Shown one piece after another: positions 1 to 5,113 of a stretch of 5,113 nucleotides of DNA (within the stretch, counting starts at the first letter, position 1; the number at the start of each line of letters is the position of its first letter). The position numbers were made by a program, and so were the translations under genes. Where the stretch lies: positions 1-5,113 of the forward strand of contig JAKQYG010000318.1 of NCBI GenBank assembly GCA_023356515.1, in the 5' to 3' direction. Source of the DNA: Trichodesmium sp. MAG_R04. Its GTDB lineage: Bacteria; Cyanobacteriota; Cyanobacteriia; Cyanobacteriales; Microcoleaceae. The notes below the pieces were generated by a model. That model saw nothing but the letters and a program-made list of their open reading frames with translations. It did not search any database and was not told the origin of the DNA.

Positions 1-194
1 ACTTTTAAAAATATTAATAACTTCACATGATAATTAAACTATCGGTGGAAATAAAAAAATGTTGCACTTGCTAAATATAAAAGCTATACAACCGTTCTGA
101 TCTAAAAGTAATCCAACCTCCAACCCAACCTTGCATATTCATTCACAAAATGAACATCAAATGTTGTATTATTAGAGCAGTTTTCATCTCGTTA

Positions 195-391
195 GACCAC
201 AGTAGGGACCTTCCATGCAACATCCCTACAAGGTATTAGTTATGGCGATGTAGTTCATCAATTTGAAAAGCACTGTAATATAATTGGACTTCCTTCTCAC
301 TCAACCCAGACCATAACCTTTATTCTCTATCAGCGGAACTCGCACAAGTGTTGCATTCAGCAGACAACAGTAGAGACCTTCCATCCTACAT
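195..391. repeat. Imperfect 29-bp direct repeat, two copies 168 bp apart
   Basis: Copy 1 is 195-223 and copy 2 is 363-391; they agree at 25 of 29 positions. The conserved parts are ACAGTAG, then GACCTTCCAT after one mismatch, and ACAT at the end. The offset is 168 bp, exactly 56 codons, so both copies fall in the same minus-strand frame, where they read roughly H/D-G-R-S-L-L. A weaker similarity (caaatgttgtatt against caagtgttgcatt) precedes both copies with different spacing. This suggests an old duplication within a decayed sequence; a short dispersed repeat is the alternative. Confidence 0.6.
236..319 (-). pseudogene. Coding-like fragment, possible gene remnant
   Basis: This minus-strand frame is open for 27 codons between two stops. 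Its second half reads SEKEVQLYYSAFQIDELH, a charged and amphipathic composition unlike random translation. The only plausible internal start is a TTG at 304-302, and no convincing ribosome binding site precedes it. A second short frame (minus, 384 to 301, starting MEGLYCCLLN) ends inside it in another phase, which would fit a frameshifted gene. I do not recognise a family. It may be the C-terminus of a decayed small protein or chance. Confidence 0.25.
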
Positions 392-411
392 TTCTTACTT
401 TAATTCGGATG

Positions 412-492
412 TCAACAATAAGTGATTACATGAGCTTTAAAGCCAGCCTCCTGTCTAACACGTATATCAATGAGCGCAGTCTGCAACTTGCT
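412..492 (-). pseudogene. Coding-like fragment just downstream of ggtA
   Basis: The minus strand is open for 26 codons between a TAG and a TGA, and the middle reads ALIDIRVRQEAGFKAHVI, which looks like genuine protein sequence. There is no ATG; only a TTG early in the frame could start it. It begins about 20 bp after the ggtA stop, where a co-transcribed small gene would sit. With the similar fragment at 236-319 it may be debris of one or two small proteins on the operon strand. Family unknown, and chance is not excluded. Confidence 0.25.
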
Positions 493-510
493 CTATTATG
501 TTATGCAAAA

Positions 511-1485
511 TTATGTATTTATTCTCTTTTGCGTATTTTTACAAAATTTGTGAATATTATCTTCTTTGAATGAGACCTTAATACCTTCAAATGGTTCTAT
601 ATTTGCGTCACATATCATTCTTAAAGATCCTAAATTAGAACTAAGAAGCCATACTTGACTATTACCAAGCCATTCTCGATGTACTAGCTTGCAGTCGATC
701 CCTAAATTGTCTAGATAGATATCTTCAGGTCTTATTGCTCTAATTGTATTCGCTACAGGGGGCAACAAATTAATTTGAGGCCGACCTATAAAAGTAGCAG
801 CAAATATTGATTTCGGATAATGATAAAGCTCTTGTGGAGTACCAATTTGCTCTAGTTGACCATCCTTTAATAAAGCAATTTTATTAGCCATTGCCATTGC
901 CTCGCTTTGATCGTGCGTGACATATACAACAGGCCGTCCTCCATTTAAAATCAAGCGTTTTATCTCCGGACGTAATTCTTCGCGAAGTTGAGCATCAAGG
1001 TTACTCATTGGTTCATCAAGTAAGTAAACAAGAGGATCTCTTAGTAATGCTCTAGCAAGAGCTACTCTTTGTCTTTGCCCTCCAGAAAGTTCTGATGGTT
1101 TTCTATTTGCCAACAAATCTAGTTGCATTAGGGCAAGAACACTATTTACTCTTCTAATTTGTTCAGTAGGAGTTGTACCTCGTATTTTTAATCCCAATGA
1201 TAGGTTCTCGAAGATATTTAAGTGAGGGAAAAGTGCATAGCTTTGAAATACCATACCTATTCTCCTATCTACTGGCGACATATTAGTTATTTCTAAATCA
1301 TCTATATATATTTTCCCGTTATATACTTTTTCAAGTCCTGCAATTAAACGAAGTGTGCTACTTTTCCCACAACCACTTGGACCTAGTAGAGCTAAGCATT
1401 CACCATTTTCTACATGTAATGATAGATCCTTTATTATGAAGCTCTTCTCTATTTTAAAACTTATATTTTTTAGAGTTAGCGTCAT
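511..1485 (-). CDS. ggtA: Sugar/osmolyte ABC importer ATPase (MalK/GgtA type)
   Basis: This 324-residue cytoplasmic ATPase would power uptake through GgtC and GgtD. All nucleotide-binding motifs are present: an aromatic residue near 16 for the A-loop, Walker A GPSGCGKS at 35-42, Q-loop Gln81, signature LSGGQ at 133-137, Walker B VYLLDEP at 153-159, D-loop SNLDA at 161-165 and the switch His191. The C-terminal part contains IRPEDI near 251-256, typical of the MalK/TOBE regulatory domain. That domain is short: classical MalK proteins are about 370 residues. The ATG at 1485 shares one base with the ggtD stop (TAATG) and has AGGGAG 10 nt upstream, supporting this start. The family assignment is firm. 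The glucosylglycerol-type substrate is inferred from overall resemblance and operon partners; trehalose, sucrose or maltose cannot be excluded. Confidence 0.9.
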   Translation of the reverse strand: MTLTLKNISFKIEKSFIIKDLSLHVENGECLALLGPSGCGKSSTLRLIAGLEKVYNGKIYIDDLEITNMSPVDRRIGMVFQSYALFPHLNIFENLSLGLKIRGTTPTEQIRRVNSVLALMQLDLLANRKPSELSGGQRQRVALARALLRDPLVYLLDEPMSNLDAQLREELRPEIKRLILNGGRPVVYVTHDQSEAMAMANKIALLKDGQLEQIGTPQELYHYPKSIFAATFIGRPQINLLPPVANTIRAIRPEDIYLDNLGIDCKLVHREWLGNSQVWLLSSNLGSLRMICDANIEPFEGIKVSFKEDNIHKFCKNTQKRINT

Positions 1486-2297
1486 TATTTAACTGCTCCC
1501 TGTGTTAAACCAGAAACTATTTGACGTTGAAAGATTAGCATAATTGATAACAAGGGTATAGAACCTAGTACTGTTGCTGCGGCATATGCTCCATAAGGAA
1601 CTGAGTAAATTGAAGACCCTGCAATTCGAGCCATTGCGACAGGAAGTGTTATTAATTCATTACGGCTTATCCAAGTAAGTGCTATAGGATATTCATTCCA
1701 TGAAAATAAGAATATCAGAATTGAAGTACTAGCAGTTGCTGGTGTAATTAATGGAATCAATATCAAACGAAGTCTTTGGATAAAACTAAGTCCTTCAAGT
1801 CTAGCAGCATCTTCAAGGTCATTAGGCAAATCTTTAATGGCTGAGGATATTAGTAATACTGCCAAAGGCATTGACAATGCCGCATATGGAATACTTAATG
1901 CCAACAGATTATTGCCTAAATTTAGTGTTCTTGCTACTTCCAAAAGCGCTAGAAATAATAATACATATGGAAATAGAGCTGTAGCTATTAGTATTAGCCT
2001 TGATAATTTATTGATAAGTTTTGAAGCTTTGCATAGTCCATAACCTGCTGGAATTGCAAATAATAGCGTTATAAAAGTAGTTGCTATACCTAGCAAAGTG
2101 CTATTAGCTAAATATCTCCAAAAAGGTGGATTGGAAGTTAATACTTGTATATAGTTGTTCAGTGTCCATCTAGTCTCAAGTTCTCTAAATGGGTTCACAA
2201 GTGCTTCGGGAGTAGAAAATGATGTGTACAGTTGCCATAAAAATGGACCTAAAGACCAAACTAATAGTATAGAGATCAGTAAACTTTTCTTATTCAT
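1485..2297 (-). CDS. ggtD: ABC importer permease, MalG/GgtD type
   Basis: This 270-residue inner-membrane protein would form half of the transport channel. About six hydrophobic helices can be seen, near residues 7-24, 68-88, 100-125, 132-153, 185-205 and 240-256. The cytoplasmic EAA-type coupling loop is at 162-182: an EDAARLEG start, then RLRLILIPLI, the surface that docks on the ATPase. The C-terminus (FQRQIVSGLTQGAVK) is the usual ending of MalG-like carbohydrate permeases. Length is normal for the family. It starts 2 nt after the ggtC stop and has no good ribosome binding site, so it probably depends on translational coupling. Its stop overlaps the ggtA start by one base. The permease family is certain; the substrate is inferred from the operon. 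Confidence 0.9.
   Translation of the reverse strand: MNKKSLLISILLVWSLGPFLWQLYTSFSTPEALVNPFRELETRWTLNNYIQVLTSNPPFWRYLANSTLLGIATTFITLLFAIPAGYGLCKASKLINKLSRLILIATALFPYVLLFLALLEVARTLNLGNNLLALSIPYAALSMPLAVLLISSAIKDLPNDLEDAARLEGLSFIQRLRLILIPLITPATASTSILIFLFSWNEYPIALTWISRNELITLPVAMARIAGSSIYSVPYGAYAAATVLGSIPLLSIMLIFQRQIVSGLTQGAVK
1496..1501 (-). promoter_or_regulatory. Ribosome binding site of ggtA
   Basis: The minus strand reads AGGGAG inside the 3' end of ggtD, 10 nt before the ggtA ATG. It supports the 1485 start and independent loading of ribosomes for the ATPase. Confidence 0.6.
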
Positions 2298-2299
2298 AA

Positions 2300-3163
2300 C
2301 TACAATATTCTTGTTAACCTTTTGATTTGTCCCATGCTATACCAACCTAGTAAACAAGTTAGCAAGATAAGTATAAAGCTCGCCATCATAATTGTGGAAC
2401 TATAGCCAAAGTCAAGAAATCTCATAGCGTTTAGATATGCATATAATGCAAGGCTTTCTGTACTACCTGCTGGACCACCTCCAGTCATTATTTGTATTAA
2501 GTCAAATACTCCAAAAGCTTGGGCAAGTCTGAATAGAATACCTAACAGAAGATAAGGTTGAATTAGTGGTAATGTTAACCTTAATAATGCCTGGTAGGGT
2601 TTACCTCCCTCAAGGCGAAAAGCTTCGTATAGATCATCTGGTATTGTCTGGAGTCCTGCTAAGATAATAAGAGCTATAAAAGGTGTTGTTTTCCAAGTAT
2701 CACTAAGTACAGTCGCAATCCATGTTAAATGTGGCAATGAAAGAATATTTATATCACCAAACCCAAATAACTTGAAAATTTGTTCAATTGGACCATAAGG
2801 AGTATTAAAAATCCATCTCCATCCCAGGGCCATTACCGTTGTTGGGAGAGCCCAAGGTAGCAAACTAAGAGCTCTAACAATACTTCTTCCTTTCCAACGT
2901 TGATCCAAGATTAAAGCAATTGCTAACGCTAGAAATAATTCTAAGGTTACCGAACAACTTGTAAATCTAATTGTTTGGAATGCATCCTGCCAAAATCTTT
3001 GATCATTAAATAGCCTTATCCAATTTGCTCCATTATTAGGAATAATATTCATTCCTGTGACTACAGAAACAGCATGCATACTTAGCCACGCATATCTAAA
3101 TATTGGCATGCCAAAAACAATTCCAATGAGAATAAATGCAGGAAGAATTATTATTACTATCAT
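2300..3163 (-). CDS. ggtC: ABC importer permease, MalF/GgtC type
   Basis: This 287-residue inner-membrane permease would pair with GgtD. Hydrophobic helices lie near residues 2-22, 72-88, 104-120, 150-170, 198-218 and 256-275. The EAA-type loop begins at Glu180 (EAFRLEGG) and runs to LPLI near 201; the second Ala of the motif is Phe here. The segment MTGGGPAGSTESLALYAY (226-243) is typical of MalF-like sugar permeases. The protein lacks the large extra periplasmic domain of enterobacterial MalF, as expected for the compact six-helix members. Its ATG overlaps the ggtB stop by four bases (ATGA) and is preceded by GGAG at 3174-3171, 7 nt away, so the start is well supported. Substrate specificity is inferred from context. 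Confidence 0.9.
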   Translation of the reverse strand: MIVIIILPAFILIGIVFGMPIFRYAWLSMHAVSVVTGMNIIPNNGANWIRLFNDQRFWQDAFQTIRFTSCSVTLELFLALAIALILDQRWKGRSIVRALSLLPWALPTTVMALGWRWIFNTPYGPIEQIFKLFGFGDINILSLPHLTWIATVLSDTWKTTPFIALIILAGLQTIPDDLYEAFRLEGGKPYQALLRLTLPLIQPYLLLGILFRLAQAFGVFDLIQIMTGGGPAGSTESLALYAYLNAMRFLDFGYSSTIMMASFILILLTCLLGWYSMGQIKRLTRIL

Positions 3164-4446
3164 TTATTTTCTCCAGCAGAAATAAGTATTTGTCTCGTAA
3201 TATTTTTTGCTTTCAACATTGCGTCTTTCGGTGTCAATTTACCAGTAAAAGATTCACTTAATGCTCTTTGAAGCGCATCACTGATTTCTGCGTACAGTGG
3301 TGTTTGAGGTCTGGGTTTAGCTATTTCTAGTCCCAACTCTAACTTTGGAAGAAGAGGATAGTTGTCTAAAAGTTTTTTATCTTTAAAAACTTCACTGCTT
3401 GTTGGCGAATATCCATAGTTTTTAAAGAGGTATTTCTGAGTATCTATAGATGTAAAATAATTAATAACTTCATAAGCCTGATCAATATTTTCTGAACTTT
3501 TTAAGATTGAAAAACCCCAACTTCCTAAGGTTGCGGTTGGTTTGCCATCTTCATTTGAAACCATTTGCGTTATGTCAAATAGATTTTTAACCTTGCTATC
3601 TCCTTTATTTAATTCAGCAAAAGCGTAAGGCCAGTTTCTCATTAGTGCGGCTTCTCCAGATTTGAAAGCCTGTAATGCTTCTGTTTCGGAGAAGTTACTC
3701 ACTGCTAAAGGGCTGATCCCACTACTGAAGAGCTTGTTAAGCCAACTAGCAGCTTTTAGACTAGCTTCGCTGTCTAAATCAACTTCTCCTGCCTTGGTTA
3801 GCCAATTGCCTCCGTGTCCTGCTAATACTTCAAGAAAAACGCAGCTCAACCCTTCGTATTGTCTCCCTTGCCATACGTATCCATATTTAACTTTATTATT
3901 AAGTATGAGAGATTTGCTTACCTTTATAAGCTCTGTAGGTGTTTGAGGAGGGGCTTTCATTAAGTCTTTTCTCCAGTACAAAAGCCCCATGTCAGCAATA
4001 AATGGAAACCTATAAATATGTCCTTTATATGAATTACCTAATCTTGCACCTTTTGCCAGTGACTCCCAGTTGGATTTAGATATAAGATTGTCTAGTGGTA
4101 ACAACCAATCAGAAGCAGCATATTTTGGCAACCAGGTTACATCTAGTAATATTATGTCAAAAGGACTTTTACCTAGTAATAAACTGCTAATTGCAAGATC
4201 CGAAACTGATTCTGTCTCTAGGGGACCTCTAGTAATTTTTATATTAACTTCTCTTTTATGAGAGCTATTAAATTCTTTTACTAGTTCTTTTATCGAATCA
4301 GCAAATGGTGCCGGCATTAACACATTAATTGTTATGGATGTTATGGATGTATGTTGAGCAGCTAATAAATACAATGAGAAAAATATTACCAAAATTGTAC
4401 CTATTAGCACTATATAGATATATTGATAGATAGATGATTTAAGCAT
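3160..4446 (-). CDS. ggtB: Extracellular sugar/osmolyte-binding protein (GgtB type)
   Basis: This 428-residue protein belongs to the family 1 extracellular solute-binding proteins and would deliver the substrate to GgtCD. Residues about 9-30 are a hydrophobic signal or anchor segment ending LYLLAAQH. No cysteine follows it (the only Cys is at 202), so there is no lipobox; the protein is either cleaved by signal peptidase I or stays anchored. Family features include FDIILLDVTWLPKYA (96-110), FKSGEAALMRNWPYAF (261-276), LGSWGFSI (307-314) and the C-terminal RPQTPLYAEISDALQRAL (379-396), characteristic of the trehalose/maltose/glucosylglycerol branch. It is the first gene of the operon. The ATG at 4446 has only a weak distant GGAA upstream. 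Family firm; substrate moderately likely to be glucosylglycerol, sucrose or trehalose. Confidence 0.88.
   Translation of the reverse strand: MLKSSIYQYIYIVLIGTILVIFFSLYLLAAQHTSITSITINVLMPAPFADSIKELVKEFNSSHKREVNIKITRGPLETESVSDLAISSLLLGKSPFDIILLDVTWLPKYAASDWLLPLDNLISKSNWESLAKGARLGNSYKGHIYRFPFIADMGLLYWRKDLMKAPPQTPTELIKVSKSLILNNKVKYGYVWQGRQYEGLSCVFLEVLAGHGGNWLTKAGEVDLDSEASLKAASWLNKLFSSGISPLAVSNFSETEALQAFKSGEAALMRNWPYAFAELNKGDSKVKNLFDITQMVSNEDGKPTATLGSWGFSILKSSENIDQAYEVINYFTSIDTQKYLFKNYGYSPTSSEVFKDKKLLDNYPLLPKLELGLEIAKPRPQTPLYAEISDALQRALSESFTGKLTPKDAMLKAKNITRQILISAGENK
3171..3174 (-). promoter_or_regulatory. Ribosome binding site of ggtC
   Basis: The minus strand reads GGAG 7 nt before the ggtC ATG, inside the last codons of ggtB. 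Together with the ATGA overlap it fixes the ggtC start. Confidence 0.6.
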
Positions 4447-4464
4447 TTTGGCTTATGGTTCCAA

Positions 4465-4503
4465 TTAATTTAGTTGTTCTTCGGCCAAATCTTTAACGGT
4501 TTG
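4465..4503 (-). pseudogene. Truncated 3' end of a lost gene upstream of ggtB
   Basis: The minus strand reads QTVKDLAEEQLN followed by TAA. Its helical, charged composition looks like a true protein C-terminus. The stop lies 18 bp before the ggtB ATG, normal operon spacing. Immediately upstream the sequence turns into the TnpB-type element end, so the rest of this gene is absent. Read through the element, the frame gives a 31-residue hybrid from an ATG at 4560, probably accidental. The lost gene might have been a functional partner of the importer, such as an osmolyte-synthesis gene, but 12 residues are too few to identify it. Confidence 0.35.
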
Positions 4504-4590
4504 ATATCCTCCCCGGCCTAAAAGCACGGGGATTTTTACTGAGCCGTCATCTATACCCATAACAGCTCATGACTTAGGATGGGGTAATGG
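4500..4590 (-). mobile_element. Right-end remnant of an IS605/IS1341 (TnpB) element, omega-RNA-like
   Basis: Read on the minus strand, this matches the pattern I know from the 3' end of cyanobacterial tnpB elements: AATCCCCG, a short loop, CGGGGAGGATATCAA. The terminal hairpin pairs 4510-4515 with 4527-4532 (TCCCCG/CGGGGA); an inner GC/GC pair is possible beyond a bulged A. Just inside it, 4546-4550 (GTCAT) can pair with 4569-4573 (ATGAC), while 4554-4560 (TACCCAT) can pair with 4579-4586 (ATGGGGTA, one bulge). These two helices interlock as an H-type pseudoknot. In TnpB systems this element end encodes the 3' part of the guide (omega/re) RNA. No tnpB coding sequence follows at higher coordinates, so the element is only a fragment. 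The outer boundary near 4590 is approximate. Confidence 0.55.
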
Positions 4591-4668
4591 CGCTAACTCT
4601 AAATCACATTTAAAACTGATATACTAATTACCCGCGCATTTTGATATTCTGACATTTTTTACTGGTAA
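4591..4668. other. AT-rich spacer between two mobile-element remnants
   Basis: This stretch separates the TnpB-type end from the MITE-like element. It has no long frame and no hairpin of note. It is where the missing tnpB 3' coding sequence would be expected, but I cannot recognise any of it. Confidence 0.4.
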
Positions 4669-4758
4669 AGGACTTACGCAAAATATGAAAATATACACCA
4701 TCTGTCGGGGTGAATTGCCGTTCACTCCTACTAGATATAGCGCTTCTGCGTAAGTTCT
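4669..4758. mobile_element. 90-bp MITE-like element with 12-bp terminal inverted repeats
   Basis: The left terminus AGGACTTACGCA (4669-4680) is the reverse complement of the right terminus TGCGTAAGTTCT (4747-4758) at 11 of 12 positions. The unit is 90 bp, has no transposase and contains a central palindrome, as expected of a non-autonomous miniature element. I recall ends of the form GGACTTACGCA as frequent in filamentous and bloom-forming cyanobacteria, but cannot name the parent IS. No immediate target duplication is obvious: TGGT occurs on both sides (4663-4666 and 4760-4763) but not flush with the ends. Confidence 0.55.
4704..4731. repeat. Palindromic hairpin inside the MITE-like element
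   Basis: GTCGGGGTGAA (4704-4714) faces TTCACTCCTAC (4721-4731) across a 6-nt loop (TTGCCG). Nine Watson-Crick pairs, one G-T pair and one mismatch form the stem. The motif resembles the abundant palindrome family with GGGGTGAA...TTCACCCC cores that I recall from Nostoc-type genomes. Confidence 0.55.
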
Positions 4759-4888
4759 ATGGTGCATTTTCTGAAGCTATCGTGTTTGCTCCCACAGCCG
4801 ATGATGGAACTGAGGATAATTCCCTTGACCAAGAAATTTTCACTTTTCCAATCTTGGTTAAATTAGAAAAGCGATCGCCTAATCCCCA
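4757..4888. other. Stretch open on both strands, no gene recognised
   Basis: On the plus strand a frame runs from a GTG at 4710, inside the MITE-like element, to a TAG at 4890-4892, with an acidic stretch (TADDGTEDNS). On the minus strand the frame is open from 4888 to a TAG at 4759-4757 and includes SSAVGANTIASENAP. The minus frame is the same phase as the 53-residue small gene and lies directly after its TAA, so it could be decayed 3' coding sequence of a once longer gene. Neither reading has a good start or a family I recognise, so I do not call a gene here. Confidence 0.35.
4871..4878. repeat. HIP1 octamer GCGATCGC
   Basis: This is the highly iterated palindrome of many cyanobacterial genomes, followed by CT. 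It is the only copy I found in the window. It supports a cyanobacterial origin for the right-hand part; one copy alone is weak evidence. Confidence 0.7.
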
Positions 4889-5050
4889 TTAGTTCTGTGG
4901 CCAAACCTTCGCCAATTTCTCCATTAATGCCTCTGCTAAATCTCCTAATTGCCCCAATTCTTCTGACTCCTCATCAGTGAAGTCATTAACTCTCTCCTTG
5001 CTTCTGCTCGCAGCCGCCAAAGAGCCCTCTTGGAGATAATTCTTAAGCAT
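4889..5050 (-). CDS. Possible 53-residue small protein, function unknown
   Basis: The minus strand has an ATG at 5050, a GGGG-containing purine run about 6-9 nt upstream and a TAA at 4891-4889. The product begins MLKNYLQEGSLAAASRSK, basic and Ala/Ser-rich, then turns acidic (DEESEELGQLGDLAEAL) and ends in a likely amphipathic helix, MEKLAKVWPQN. No membrane segment or cysteine is seen. Codon composition looks coding and this part is visibly richer in G+C than the importer operon. The frame also stays open upstream of the ATG to the window edge, so the gene could be longer or be the 3' part of a bigger one. No family recognised; a small regulator or antitoxin-like protein is only a guess from size and charge. 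Confidence 0.45.
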   Translation of the reverse strand: MLKNYLQEGSLAAASRSKERVNDFTDEESEELGQLGDLAEALMEKLAKVWPQN

Positions 5051-5082
5051 CGAAGTCCCCTTCGCCCTGTGGTTATAGGGCG
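5051..5082 (-). promoter_or_regulatory. Overlapping hairpins in the leader of the small gene
   Basis: CGCCCT (5063-5068) pairs with AGGGCG (5077-5082) across an 8-nt loop. CGAAG (5051-5055) pairs with CTTCG (5060-5064) across a 4-nt loop that, on the minus strand, lies in the GGGG ribosome-binding run. The two helices share 5063-5064, so full forms of both cannot coexist. This could tune translation of the 53-residue frame, or be a transposon-end hairpin. Confidence 0.35.
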
Positions 5083-5113
5083 GTTCCCTGCGGATTGTTT
5101 TTTCTAACTGAAG

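Larger units (their letters stand above)
1..510. other. Gene-poor AT-rich region downstream of ggtA
   Basis: No reading frame of gene size is open on either strand. The stretch follows the last gene of the importer operon. It contains an imperfect 29-bp direct repeat and two short minus-strand open pieces with protein-like composition, described separately. A 10-bp palindrome (gctttaaagc) lies near 434-443. I saw no GC-rich hairpin followed by a T-run after the ggtA stop, so the operon's transcription end is not visible. The likeliest reading is decayed coding sequence, but it could simply be a long spacer. Confidence 0.6.

Noticed and set aside
195..391. CRISPR array
   Set aside because: There are only two imperfect repeat copies with a 139-bp gap and no regular spacers.
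1837..2043. Plus-strand open frame of 68 codons
   Set aside because: It lies wholly inside the well-supported ggtD on the other strand; it is an antisense shadow with no independent features.
3662..3946. Plus-strand open frame of 94 codons
   Set aside because: It is antisense to ggtB, has implausible Ser/Leu-rich composition and no ribosome binding site.
4070..4261. Plus-strand open frame of 63 codons
   Set aside because: It is antisense to ggtB and has no protein-family features.
4447..4500. Sigma-70 type promoter for ggtB
   Set aside because: TAAATT-like boxes occur, but no -35 element at acceptable spacing could be shown, so no promoter is called.
4510..4532. Hairpin as a transcription terminator upstream of ggtB
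   Set aside because: On the minus strand no T-run follows the stem, and the sequence fits a TnpB-type element end better.
4710..4892. Plus-strand open frame of 60 codons from a GTG
   Set aside because: It starts inside the palindrome of the MITE-like element and crosses its terminus, so its N-terminus is element sequence. Without homology it is not a supported gene.

Overview
The window looks like cyanobacterial chromosome with low G+C. The evidence is a compatible-solute/sugar ABC importer of the cyanobacterial GgtABCD type, one HIP1 octamer (GCGATCGC, 4871-4878), and two kinds of mobile-element debris that I associate with cyanobacterial genomes. The species cannot be fixed from the sequence. 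From memory, the importer proteins resemble those of marine picocyanobacteria, whereas HIP1 and the element debris on the right are more typical of other cyanobacterial lineages.

Layout. Positions 1-510 hold no intact gene, only AT-rich sequence with an imperfect 29-bp direct repeat and two short coding-like pieces on the minus strand. Positions 511-4446 are one tight minus-strand operon, transcribed right to left: ggtB (binding protein), ggtC and ggtD (permeases), ggtA (ATPase). The junctions are a 4-nt overlap, a 2-nt gap and a 1-nt overlap. Positions 4447-5113 are disturbed. A 12-codon tail of a lost upstream gene ends 18 bp before ggtB and is joined to a remnant resembling the right end of an IS605/IS1341 (TnpB) element, including an omega-RNA-like fold. 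Beyond this lie AT-rich sequence, a 90-bp MITE-like element, a stretch open on both strands, and a possible 53-residue small gene with a structured leader.

How the genes work together. GgtB would capture a glucosylglycerol-, sucrose- or trehalose-like solute in the periplasm. GgtC and GgtD would form the channel, and GgtA would power uptake, salvaging leaked osmolyte or importing it for salt tolerance. No synthesis or degradation gene for the solute is present. The gene once lying just upstream of ggtB seems to have been cut off by the transposon end, so the importer's original promoter and any upstream partner have probably been lost or replaced. No CRISPR array, tRNA, rRNA or clear intrinsic terminator was seen.
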